A stretch of 64,000 bases of DNA. Source: Lachnospiraceae bacterium (GTDB lineage Bacteria; Bacillota; Clostridia; Lachnospirales; Lachnospiraceae). Shown piece by piece: positions 9,472 through 17,919 of the stretch. Made by a program: the position numbers and the translations under genes. The notes under the pieces are model-generated. The model saw only the letters and a list, made by a program, of their open reading frames with translations, was not told the origin of the DNA and did no database searches. Location of the stretch: contig CAJSZQ010000005.1 of assembly GCA_910574185.1 (NCBI GenBank), positions 62,001-126,000 of the forward strand. The letters are read 5' to 3'. Positions within the stretch are counted from its first letter, which is position 1. The number at the start of each line of letters is the position of its first letter.

Positions 9472-10210
9472 ATGCAAGACGAAAGAGATATTTATGAATG
9501 GAAATCTTCTAAAATGATGGAGTATCATGAAAGGCAAATACAGAAACCATATAGAAGCACCATACTTTTTGAAGAGTTTTTAAAGGAAAATACTTGTTTA
9601 GATAATAGAAAGATAATAGATATTGCTTGCGGAGCCGGAGGCACAACGAGATATTTAGCTGATAATCATAAAAGCAGTAAATTTGTCGGTATGGATTTTA
9701 ATGAAGAATTTGGCGTTTATTTTTCAAGGGCGGGGGGGGGGTAAACATAATACTGCCTTTGAAGTTGGCAATTTATATGAAATGAATCCAAAGTGGAGAA
9801 ATAATTTTGACGGAGCGCTTTGTTTGCAGACATTATCGTGGCTTCCGGAGTACAAGGACGCTTTAAGAAATATATGTGATTTGAATACAAACTGGATTGC
9901 CCTCTCACTACTTGGATATGAAGGAAAAATTAATTTTAATATTAGTGTGGAAAACTATGAAAGTCTGACACCGGAAGGAGATTTTACTCATAGCTGGTAC
10001 AATATCTATTCCTTACCACTGATGAAAGAGTTTTTGAATGAGCAGGGATTTAGTAAATTTATATACAAAGAGTTTGAGATAGATATTGATTTACCAAAGC
10101 GGGAGTCCATGGACATGGGGACATATACGATTATGACGGCAGAAAAAAAGAGATTACAGGTGTCAGGAGCGTTAATGATGCCATGGTATTTTATTTATGC
10201 CGAAAGATAG
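9472..10210 (+). pseudogene. class I SAM-dependent methyltransferase, frameshifted at a ten-G run (probably phase-variable OFF)
   Basis: The 5' part (9472-9744) encodes a methyltransferase start with motif I 'IIDIACGAGGTTRYLA' and 'VGMDFNEEF', then runs into ten consecutive G and a TAA at 9742. The rest continues in the +1 frame to 10210 ('NTAFEVGNLYEM', 'LCLQTLSWLPEY', ending in 'YIYAER'-like text before TAG). Removing one G (nine G) would join the halves into one 245-residue protein of normal family length, so the present state is OFF. A long G run is very unusual in this AT-rich DNA and is the classic substrate of slipped-strand mispairing. A sequencing or assembly error is the alternative. 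It sits inside the nonulosonate block, so a sugar methyl group is the likely target. Confidence 0.85.
9732..9741. repeat. poly-G tract, ten bases, inside methyltransferase gene
   Basis: Ten uninterrupted G preceded by 'ggc' and followed by 'taaac'. The count decides the frame: nine (or 6, or 12) G gives a full-length methyltransferase, while ten stops at 9742. I noticed no other G or C run of this length in the window. Confidence 0.95.
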
Positions 10211-10221
10211 GAAGATTGACT

Positions 10222-11139
10222 ATGAACAAAAAAATAAAACAAGATAAAATATATGTGACAGGTATAGCCGGAATGTTGGGGTATAATATTTATGAAACAT
10301 TGAGGGATAGGGCGGATATAACAGGCCTTGATGTAACAGATATTGTAATTCCGGGATTATCCTATCAAAAAGTATCGTTGTATGATAGGGAACATGTTGA
10401 AAGAAGCATAGCGGAAGCGGCTCCAGATGTACTGATTCATACAGCGGCAATGATCCATGTTGATGGTTGTGAAGAAAATCCGGTGGAAGCCAAACGACTG
10501 AATACGGAGGTAACAGAGCAGCTTGCTGCCATCTGTCATAAGTATCGGATTAAGATGATTTATATTTCGACAGATGCTGTTTTTGACGGGGAAAATCCTG
10601 AGTTATACAAGGAAGAAGATCCAGTAAATCCATTAAATGTATATGGACAGTCAAAACTGGACGGGGAAAAATGTGTTCTGAATTATCCAGAGAATTTGGT
10701 GTTACGCACGAATATTTATGGAATAAATATACAAAAAAAGCAGAGTTTTGGGGAATGGATCTATTATTCGCTCAAAGAAGGAAAAACATTGAATATGTTT
10801 ACAGATATAGATTTTTCCCCTATCTTGGTAAATGAATTAGCAGAATTAATTTATTTGTCTTGTCAGAAAAATCTGTGTGGTTTGTATCATGCCTGCGGTA
10901 CAGGCTGTATTACGAAATATGATTTTGGAATGGAAATGAAAAGGGCCTTTCAGATAAATACAGGTGATATTGTTAGGACGACAAGTGATAATATGTGTTT
11001 TAAGGCGCGGCGCTCGAAACATATGGGAATGTCAAATAGCAAATTATGTGAGGCTTTGCAAATTCGGATTAGCACACCGAGAGAAAGTATTGAGAAATTC
11101 TGTAATCTGATGCGAGAGGGAAGGAAAAATGGAAATTAA
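10222..11139 (+). CDS. RmlD-like sugar nucleotide reductase (SDR)
   Basis: Start ATG 10222 (305 residues), after 'aggaag'; the frame opens upstream inside the methyltransferase gene without an RBS. It is an extended SDR of the dTDP-4-dehydrorhamnose reductase type: 'VTGIAGMLGYNIYE' for NAD(P), 'HTAAMIHVDGCEENP', 'ISTDAVFDG' and the catalytic 'YGQSK'. It would reduce a 4-keto sugar nucleotide, or possibly act later in the nonulosonate branch. No RmlA/B/C partners are present, so dTDP-rhamnose itself is unlikely here. It overlaps the next gene by 11 bases, consistent with one operon. Confidence 0.82.
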   Translation: MNKKIKQDKIYVTGIAGMLGYNIYETLRDRADITGLDVTDIVIPGLSYQKVSLYDREHVERSIAEAAPDVLIHTAAMIHVDGCEENPVEAKRLNTEVTEQLAAICHKYRIKMIYISTDAVFDGENPELYKEEDPVNPLNVYGQSKLDGEKCVLNYPENLVLRTNIYGINIQKKQSFGEWIYYSLKEGKTLNMFTDIDFSPILVNELAELIYLSCQKNLCGLYHACGTGCITKYDFGMEMKRAFQINTGDIVRTTSDNMCFKARRSKHMGMSNSKLCEALQIRISTPRESIEKFCNLMREGRKNGN

Positions 11140-12199
11140 AATTGGAAAGCGAATAATAACAGAGGTTTCTGAACCATATTTTATAGCCGATATTGCTTCT
11201 AATCATGATGGAGATATTGAACGAGCGTATCATTTAATAGAATTGGCAAAAGAGTCGGGAGCGGATGCCGCCAAGTTTCAAAACTTCAAGGCGGAAAAAA
11301 TTGTCAGTAAAAATGGATTTGAAAGTCTTGGTTCTCAGTTATCACACCAATCTTCCTGGAAAAAATCCGTATTTGAAACCTATCAGGATGCAAGTATTCC
11401 GGATGTCTGGTCGGAAAAACTAAAAAGAAAATGTGATGAAGTCGGGATTGAATATATGACCAGCCCGTATGATCTTGTTTCTGTAGATATTGCAGATAAG
11501 TATGTGAACGCATATAAAATTGGGTCTGGTGATATAACATGGCTGGAAATTTTAGAATACATTGCTCGGAAGGGAAAACCAGTTTTGCTTGCTACAGGAG
11601 CTGCTAATTTGGAGGATGTACAACGGGCGGTAGGAACGATTCAAAGGCATAATAGACAGATAGTTCTTATGCAGTGTAATACAAATTATACAGCATCGGA
11701 AGCTAATTTTTCGTATATCAATCTAAATGTACTGAAAACCTATCAAAATTTGTATCCAGATTGTGTTATGGGATTGTCAGACCATACACTTGGACATACA
11801 ACGGTTCTGGGTGCGTATATGTTGGGAGCAAGGATTTTTGAAAAGCATTTTACAGATGATAATGATAGAGAAGGGCCAGATCATAAATTTTCTATGAATC
11901 CATCCACGTGGAAACAGATGGTGTGTGCATGCAGGGAACTTCAGGAATCCTTAGGAGATGGAATCAAGCGGGTGGAAGAAAATGAAACGGATACAGTCAA
12001 TATACAGCGTAGAGCGTTATATTTACAGCGAGATTTAAAAAAAGGAGATACAATTAAGCCAGAGGATATATTTCCCCTCCGGCCGGCAAAGAGGGGAGCA
12101 GTTTTGCCATTTGAAAAAGAGAATGTGTTAGGCAGAAGGTTAGTAAAGAATAAGCCAAAGGATACATGTCTGGAATGGGGGGATATAGAAAATGCTTAA
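11129..12199 (+). CDS. nonulosonic acid (NeuB/SpsE/PseI-like) synthase
   Basis: A 356-residue NeuB-family enzyme. The TIM barrel carries 'IASNHDGDIERA', 'AAKFQNFKAEKI', 'YKIGSGDI', 'LLATGAA', 'GLSDHTLG' and 'FEKHFTDD', and the last ~60 residues form the antifreeze-like SAF domain. It condenses phosphoenolpyruvate with a six-carbon amino sugar to give a nine-carbon sialic-acid-like sugar. Whether the product is pseudaminic, legionaminic or another isomer cannot be read. The ATG overlaps the end of the upstream SDR gene, and the next gene's ATG in turn overlaps this stop, so the three are translationally coupled. Confidence 0.9.
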   Translation: MEIKIGKRIITEVSEPYFIADIASNHDGDIERAYHLIELAKESGADAAKFQNFKAEKIVSKNGFESLGSQLSHQSSWKKSVFETYQDASIPDVWSEKLKRKCDEVGIEYMTSPYDLVSVDIADKYVNAYKIGSGDITWLEILEYIARKGKPVLLATGAANLEDVQRAVGTIQRHNRQIVLMQCNTNYTASEANFSYINLNVLKTYQNLYPDCVMGLSDHTLGHTTVLGAYMLGARIFEKHFTDDNDREGPDHKFSMNPSTWKQMVCACRELQESLGDGIKRVEENETDTVNIQRRALYLQRDLKKGDTIKPEDIFPLRPAKRGAVLPFEKENVLGRRLVKNKPKDTCLEWGDIENA

Positions 12200-12728
12200 A
12201 GGGAATCAGGTGTACTTATGCGCATTGGAAAGAGAGGATTTGCCATATTTAATGGCGTGGAGAAATCAGAGAGAATTTCGTAAGCATTTTAGAGAATACC
12301 GCGAATTAAATTCGGATATGCAGAATTTGTGGTATGAAAAAAAGGTTCTGGATGATCCTGGCACTATTATGTTTGCTATTCGGAGTGTGGAAAATGAGGA
12401 ATTGTTGGGGTGTTGCGGCTTGTGTTATATTAATTGGGTGCATCGGAATTCGGATCTTTCTCTGTATATAGGAAAGGATCAGGTTTACATTGATAATAGG
12501 GGTTATGCGGAGGAAAGCTGTCGTTTATTGTTTGATTATGGCTTTTTGGAATTAGGTTTGGAAAAGATTTGGTCAGAGTTATATGAATTTGATGAGAAAA
12601 AAATAACGCTGTATCAGAAATTGGGTATGCAGATGGATGGAATTTTACGGAATCAATATTTTTATGATGGCAGATGGTGGGATTCCAAAATATTTTCTAT
12701 ATTAAGTGGAGAATGGATAAGGAGATAA
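12192..12728 (+). CDS. GNAT-family N-acetyltransferase (SpsD/PseH-like)
   Basis: A 178-residue RimJ/RimL-type acetyltransferase: 'LREDLPYLMAWRNQ'-like start, 'LYIGKDQVYIDNRGYAEE' corresponding to the acetyl-CoA pyrophosphate loop, and 'YEFDEKKITLYQKLGM' typical of the C-terminal half. It probably acetylates the amino group added by the DegT enzyme, as PseH or SpsD does. It starts inside the synthase gene (8-base overlap) and its end overlaps the next gene. Confidence 0.82.
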   Translation: MLKGNQVYLCALEREDLPYLMAWRNQREFRKHFREYRELNSDMQNLWYEKKVLDDPGTIMFAIRSVENEELLGCCGLCYINWVHRNSDLSLYIGKDQVYIDNRGYAEESCRLLFDYGFLELGLEKIWSELYEFDEKKITLYQKLGMQMDGILRNQYFYDGRWWDSKIFSILSGEWIRR

Positions 12729-13645
12729 AAGTATTGAATAAACTATGTTTGGGTACAGTGCAGTTTGGAATGAAATATGGGATAAATAATCAGATGGGAC
12801 AACCATCGGAAGAAGCATGCTTTACTATATTAGATACTGCTCTGGAAAGTGGAATTGACGTTATTGATACGGCAAGGGCATATGGCACTGCGGAGATAGT
12901 GGTGGGAAATTACTTAGAATATCGAAAATGCCATCACAAAGTAGAAATTATCTCAAAATTGAGGCCGAATGTTATCGAGCCAAATGAAAAGGATGTTTAT
13001 TCAGTTATTAGGAGGGAACTGGAGGAGAGCTTAAAGCGGTTGCATGTTTCACAGTTAAATGGATATCTTTTGCATACGCCGGAATATATATATGACGAAA
13101 GAATTGTAGAGTCATTGTTCCGTTTGAAAGAAGAAGAGATGGTTCAGAATATTGGCGTTTCTATATATAACATGGCAGAGGGATACGAAGCAATAAAAAG
13201 AAGAGTGGATTATGTGCAGCTTCCATTCAGTGTTCTGGATCAGAGGGGAAGTCAGTCTGGGTTTATGAAAGAGGCAAAAAAAGAGGGGGTGACTGTTTTC
13301 GCAAGGAGCGCTTTTTTACAGGGCTTATTTATGATGGGATTGGATAGGATTCCGAAACATTTAGAATATGCAAAACCATATTTGATTCGGTTAGAGGAAT
13401 TGATAGAACAATATGAGGGAAGTAAAGTGGAATTTCTTCTTCAATTTGTGAAATGTGTAAAAGAAATTGATTTTCTGGTATTTGGTGTAGATAGCAGGGG
13501 ACAATTATGTGAAGATATTGCGGCGTTTGAGTGTGATATGCCTTTGGAAAGGCGTTTATTAAGCTTATTACAGGAGGCTTATAGTCAGGTAGAGGATAGT
13601 GTTATTATGCCTAGTTTGTGGTCAAACGGGAGAAAAGCGGAGTAG
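12713..13645 (+). CDS. aldo/keto reductase of glycan clusters
   Basis: Start ATG 12713 behind 'agtggag', overlapping the acetyltransferase gene by 16 bases; 310 residues. An AKR TIM barrel: 'LCLGTVQFGMKYGI', 'GIDVIDTARAYG' (catalytic Asp and Tyr), 'IISKLRPN' (catalytic Lys), 'YLLHTPEY' (His) and 'QNIGVSIYN'. AKRs of this kind accompany SpsE/SpsF-like genes in several glycan clusters and may reduce a keto sugar or nonulosonate. The exact reaction is unknown. It is the last gene of the tightly coupled sugar block. Confidence 0.82.
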   Translation: MDKEIKVLNKLCLGTVQFGMKYGINNQMGQPSEEACFTILDTALESGIDVIDTARAYGTAEIVVGNYLEYRKCHHKVEIISKLRPNVIEPNEKDVYSVIRRELEESLKRLHVSQLNGYLLHTPEYIYDERIVESLFRLKEEEMVQNIGVSIYNMAEGYEAIKRRVDYVQLPFSVLDQRGSQSGFMKEAKKEGVTVFARSAFLQGLFMMGLDRIPKHLEYAKPYLIRLEELIEQYEGSKVEFLLQFVKCVKEIDFLVFGVDSRGQLCEDIAAFECDMPLERRLLSLLQEAYSQVEDSVIMPSLWSNGRKAE

Positions 13646-13672
13646 CTTGCGTGTAATATAGAGAGGTGTAAA

Positions 13673-14926
13673 ATGGATAAATTATTTTTGTCAATAATTA
13701 TACCAGTGTATAATGAAGTAGATAGAAATAACGGAGAAGAAAGATTAAGAAGATGTTTGGATAAAATCTTAATTCAGGATTGTCATAATGTAGAGATTAT
13801 TTGTGTAGATGATGGTTCTATGGATAAATCATTGCAAGTCTTAACGGAATATGAAAAGACATATCCTAATATTGTGGTTTTGCGAAATGAATATAATAAA
13901 GGGGCTGGATATAGCCGTAATGTGGGAATAAGAAAGTCGAGAGGAGAGTATATCTGGTTTGTTGATGCGGACGACTATATTGACTCGATGTCTATAAAGA
14001 AACTTGACGATATATTTACCAAAAATGTGATAGATGTATTGTGCTTTGACATGAAAGCCGTGCAAGGGGGGATGGAGAGTGTTAGTCATTTGCTTGCTGA
14101 TTCTGAGACGGAGTTAAAGACTGGAGGCGAGTTATATTCAGAAATCGTATCGAAAAGTGCAATTCGGACCTCGGCCTGTGGGCAAATATATAGACGAAAA
14201 TACTTGCTGGATAATAATTTTGAATTTACAGAAGGTATAATAGCTGAAGATGCTTTTTTTAGTACAAGAACGTTGATTTGCGCTGATAAAACAAAGTATA
14301 TTCATGAAGTTCTATATATATATCATAAGAATGCTTATTCTGTAACGACTAAAACTTCGGATTGTGATTATTTTATTGGTTGTTTTACTGCATATTGTAA
14401 TATGTTCGAACTTTTTTACTCACAGGAATGGAGTAATGAACTGAGTAAATGCTTAACAAAGAATATATCTGAGTATTACAAAATTGCGAATGAACATTTT
14501 AATATAAATGATAAAAAGGTTATTGACTTATGGATGGAAAATGCAGATCAGTTAATCTATAAGCAATATCAGTTATTTATTTCAGAAGAAATTGAAGGAT
14601 TATATTTAAAAAAAATAGATGAAAATAAATTAAAGATAATGAAACAGTATGATACTTGTATTGTATATGGCGCAGGTACAGTAGCGAAGGAATTTGCAAA
14701 TAGGTTAACTAAAATAGAGCGTACTGTTTTGGCTTATGCTGTATCAGAGAAAACACAAGAAAATCTTGGGAATATATACGGGGTTCCGGTTATGCTCATA
14801 GATGATTTGGTGAAATACAAAAATTCTGCGCTTGTAATTATTGCTACACTACCTAAGAGACATAAAGACATAGAGGATACATTGGATAAACTTGGGTTTC
14901 TTCATGTCCTAAAATTAATAAATTAG
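13673..14926 (+). CDS. family 2 glycosyltransferase with C-terminal Rossmann-like domain
   Basis: A 417-residue protein with GT-A signatures 'LSIIIPVYNEV', 'VDDGSMDKSL' and 'FVDADDYID'. After ~200 residues of helical GT region, residues ~325-417 form the island's recurring domain: 'CIVYGAGTVAKEFANRL' and 'ALVIIATLP'. Cytosolic, with no membrane segment. Donor and acceptor are unknown. The RBS is 'gagaggtg'. It directly precedes a second GT of the same architecture. Confidence 0.88.
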   Translation: MDKLFLSIIIPVYNEVDRNNGEERLRRCLDKILIQDCHNVEIICVDDGSMDKSLQVLTEYEKTYPNIVVLRNEYNKGAGYSRNVGIRKSRGEYIWFVDADDYIDSMSIKKLDDIFTKNVIDVLCFDMKAVQGGMESVSHLLADSETELKTGGELYSEIVSKSAIRTSACGQIYRRKYLLDNNFEFTEGIIAEDAFFSTRTLICADKTKYIHEVLYIYHKNAYSVTTKTSDCDYFIGCFTAYCNMFELFYSQEWSNELSKCLTKNISEYYKIANEHFNINDKKVIDLWMENADQLIYKQYQLFISEEIEGLYLKKIDENKLKIMKQYDTCIVYGAGTVAKEFANRLTKIERTVLAYAVSEKTQENLGNIYGVPVMLIDDLVKYKNSALVIIATLPKRHKDIEDTLDKLGFLHVLKLIN

Positions 14927-14940
14927 ACAGGAAAAATTAA

Positions 14941-16104
14941 ATGGATAATTCTTTGATTAGTATAATTGTTCCAATATTTAACGTAGAAACGTATATTTCA
15001 GAGTGTATAGAAAGTATACAAAACCAGACATATCAAAATTTGCAAATCATTTTGGTTGACGACGGTTCTGTAGATCAGTCAGGGATAATTTGTGATAAAT
15101 ATGCATTGAAGGATTTAAGAATAGAAGTAATACATCAACATAACCAAGGGGTAGTCGCAGCAAGAAAGCATGGACTTGACAGAGCCAAAGGGAAATATAT
15201 TGGTTTTGTAGATGGAGATGATTATATTGAACCTGATATGTATCAGATGCTGATTCAGGAGATGGAAAGAAGCAAAGCTGATTTTGTGCATTCAGGTTTT
15301 TGGGAAAGTAATAAAAAGATCGAGTTCTCAAATGAGAGAATCAAAGTTTCAGAAGTTAGGTATAAATTGTTAAAAGATGTCATTTTGGAAAGCTATATTA
15401 CACCAAGTAACTGGTCGAAATTATTTAAAGCACATTTGATAAAAAGAGCTTATGACCAGCTTGATAATGATTGTTCATTGGGAGAAGATTTGCTTGTTCT
15501 TTGTGTATGTATTCTAGAGTGCAATATAATTTCCATTGTAAAGGACAGCTATTATCATTACAGGGTAAGAGAAGGATCATTATCGCATAAAAATGAAATT
15601 GGTGATTTAAAAAAAGTGTATAAATTATATGAGAATTTGAGCAATGTTCTCGGTTTATATGGCTTAGAGAAGAAGTTTAAACCTATATTAGATGAGTTTT
15701 TGTGGAACAACATGATGAATTATATGGCAAGAATAAATCAAGAAGGTTTTCAAATAGCAAAATATTATTTTGGAGACACAGAAAAATTATGTGGTAGGAA
15801 AATTGTTATCTACGGAGCTGGCACAGTAGGTAGGGATTATTATGCACAAATATGCAGATATTCAGACTGTAGGGTTATAGCGTGGATTGATTCGCATCCC
15901 GAAAGGTATCATTATAAACATATTAACCTGTATGGAATAGCTGCGCTAGATACAATAGAGTTTGACATGTTATTAATAGCAGTACTGAATAAAAAGCTGG
16001 CGGATGACATACGAAATGAGTTAATAAAAATAGGGATTGGCAGAGAGAAAATTTATTGGTCAAAGCCAAAAAAGTGGGGGTATACTAGGTATTCAGCCGA
16101 CTAA
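14941..16104 (+). CDS. family 2 glycosyltransferase with C-terminal Rossmann-like domain
   Basis: A 387-residue protein with the same layout as its upstream neighbour. The GT-A domain has 'ISIIVPIFNVETYISECI', 'VDDGSVDQSG' and 'FVDGDDYIE'. The C-terminal ~95 residues begin 'KIVIYGAGTVGRDYYAQI' and continue 'VIAWIDSHPE' and 'MLLIAVLNK', a PglD-N-like nucleotide-binding pattern. The 14-base gap to the previous gene indicates co-transcription. The specific sugar is unknown. Confidence 0.88.
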   Translation: MDNSLISIIVPIFNVETYISECIESIQNQTYQNLQIILVDDGSVDQSGIICDKYALKDLRIEVIHQHNQGVVAARKHGLDRAKGKYIGFVDGDDYIEPDMYQMLIQEMERSKADFVHSGFWESNKKIEFSNERIKVSEVRYKLLKDVILESYITPSNWSKLFKAHLIKRAYDQLDNDCSLGEDLLVLCVCILECNIISIVKDSYYHYRVREGSLSHKNEIGDLKKVYKLYENLSNVLGLYGLEKKFKPILDEFLWNNMMNYMARINQEGFQIAKYYFGDTEKLCGRKIVIYGAGTVGRDYYAQICRYSDCRVIAWIDSHPERYHYKHINLYGIAALDTIEFDMLLIAVLNKKLADDIRNELIKIGIGREKIYWSKPKKWGYTRYSAD

Positions 16105-16134
16105 AAATAAAACGTAAAAATGGGGTGAGTAAAT

Positions 16135-17907
16135 ATGCAGAAACTTCTTCGGGAAAAATATAAATATCTACAGCAAATGTGCGAATTGAATTTTTCCGAA
16201 AATAGTAAGATAAATTCTCTGGTAAAAAACGCAATTTGTACTTTTGTTGAAAGGTGTAATAATCCCGCGATTTGGTGTTATGGAAGACATACAAAGATGT
16301 TGATGTCTGACTTCATGTTTGAACTAAAGAAGGTTCATTTTATTATTGATAATGGAATTAATAATAGTGCGGATACCGGATTTCAAATTATAGGTGAAAG
16401 CAGTATATTGGAAAAGCAGATTGACGGTATTATTATTTCCAGTAAGAAGTATAGAGAAGAGATTGTACATAATTTAAAAAATAATTATTGCGATATTCCA
16501 TATTTAGATATTTATGCTGAGCTTGAAAAGGAAGGGTATTATTTGACAGGGGGATATTATGCGGAAGACCATCCATATAGTAAATATTCGTATTTAAATG
16601 CTCTGCAGAGAGAGTTTTTCCGGGAAAAGGATATGGAAGTCTGTATAAACAGTTTAAAGAAAATCATAACTGCGTATGTAGAGATAAAGGATTTTCAATC
16701 TGCGATAAGGTATGCAGAAAAACTGATTGAATTGTTAGATGACACATGGTCGAATGAGCTGTTAGTGCGGCTGAAAGAGATTTATAGACTACAAATGGAA
16801 GCATTAAAGGGAATCAACAAAGATAATGTAATCATGTTGTGCATGGACGGGTTGAGAAGGCAGGATGTATCTAAGAAATATATGAAGAAATTGTATACTG
16901 TAATTAATGATAACATGAAATATTATTCTAATGCTTATTCAGTTTCTACATCCACATTTGAAAGTCTAATTCCTGCGTATAGTGAAAATTACGATTTGCG
17001 AACGAAATATTTTAATGTAAATGAAATAGCGATGGATAACTGCAGATTTGTAAAAGAAGCAAAAAAACAAAAAAGGAGAATATTTTTTTATACGGATGGG
17101 ATCTCCTACGTTGAAGATTGTTCGATACAGGTAAAGATGCAGGCGCAGACAGCAACTGAAAAATTATGGGATTTTATAATAGATGCTGCAGAGGAAGAGA
17201 ACGGATTATTTTATATTCATGTACTGTATGAGAGTCATTATTCGTATCCAAATCCATATACTACTGACGAAATTGTTGCAGAAGGAACGAATATTATGTT
17301 TGATTATTTGGAACATAATGGCGGACATATCCGAACGGATTATAACAGACAGCAGAAGGAATCACTAAAGTATCTAGACGATGTGATTGTTCCCATGTTA
17401 GAAAATTTACAGTGCAGGATGGTTTTATATGCGGATCATGGAAATATTCTTATTGATAAGGGAACGGACTTGAAGTCTGTAGAAAAGACAAAATACACAT
17501 TTCATGAGGATTTAATTCAGATACCTTTTGCGGTTAAGGCTCCCGAAATTGAAGTAGGGAAAGATGATAGGCTTATTTCACTTATGGATTTGAATAATGT
17601 TGTAATTGCATTAATGAGGAAAGAAAGAATTCTATTAAAAAAGAATAATTATATAAAAGTATTGCGCTCGGATATATATAATCCTGATTTCAAGTATTTG
17701 TATAAAAAAGAGAATCATGAACGGGGACTCTTGGCTTTTGAGGTATTTATTTTCCAGAATGGTTACAAATTAGCAATATATTCAGACGGTACGGTTGAAT
17801 TGTATTTTTCCGGAACAGATACTGAGGTATATGATGCAAAAATAAAAAAGAAGCTGTGGGAAGAGGTAAGGGAAAAGATAACGGTTTGCGATAAATGCGA
17901 TGTATAG
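16135..17907 (+). CDS. cytosolic sulfatase/LTA-synthase-like protein with N-terminal Rossmann-like domain
   Basis: A 590-residue protein. Residues ~40-125 are a degenerate form of the recurring domain ('AIWCYGRHTKML', 'FIIDNGINN'). From ~235 onward an alkaline-phosphatase-superfamily fold is visible: 'IMLCMDGLRRQDV' with the metal Asp, 'STSTFESLIP' where the nucleophilic Thr/Ser of LtaS-type enzymes falls, 'LYESHYSYP' and 'LYADHGN' with C-terminal metal ligands. Unlike LtaS or EptA it has no membrane helices or signal peptide. It sits right before the AEP genes, so transfer or removal of a phospho- or phosphono-group on a cytosolic glycan is plausible (inference). Confidence 0.7.
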   Translation: MQKLLREKYKYLQQMCELNFSENSKINSLVKNAICTFVERCNNPAIWCYGRHTKMLMSDFMFELKKVHFIIDNGINNSADTGFQIIGESSILEKQIDGIIISSKKYREEIVHNLKNNYCDIPYLDIYAELEKEGYYLTGGYYAEDHPYSKYSYLNALQREFFREKDMEVCINSLKKIITAYVEIKDFQSAIRYAEKLIELLDDTWSNELLVRLKEIYRLQMEALKGINKDNVIMLCMDGLRRQDVSKKYMKKLYTVINDNMKYYSNAYSVSTSTFESLIPAYSENYDLRTKYFNVNEIAMDNCRFVKEAKKQKRRIFFYTDGISYVEDCSIQVKMQAQTATEKLWDFIIDAAEEENGLFYIHVLYESHYSYPNPYTTDEIVAEGTNIMFDYLEHNGGHIRTDYNRQQKESLKYLDDVIVPMLENLQCRMVLYADHGNILIDKGTDLKSVEKTKYTFHEDLIQIPFAVKAPEIEVGKDDRLISLMDLNNVVIALMRKERILLKKNNYIKVLRSDIYNPDFKYLYKKENHERGLLAFEVFIFQNGYKLAIYSDGTVELYFSGTDTEVYDAKIKKKLWEEVREKITVCDKCDV

Positions 17908-17919
17908 ACGGGGTAAGGT

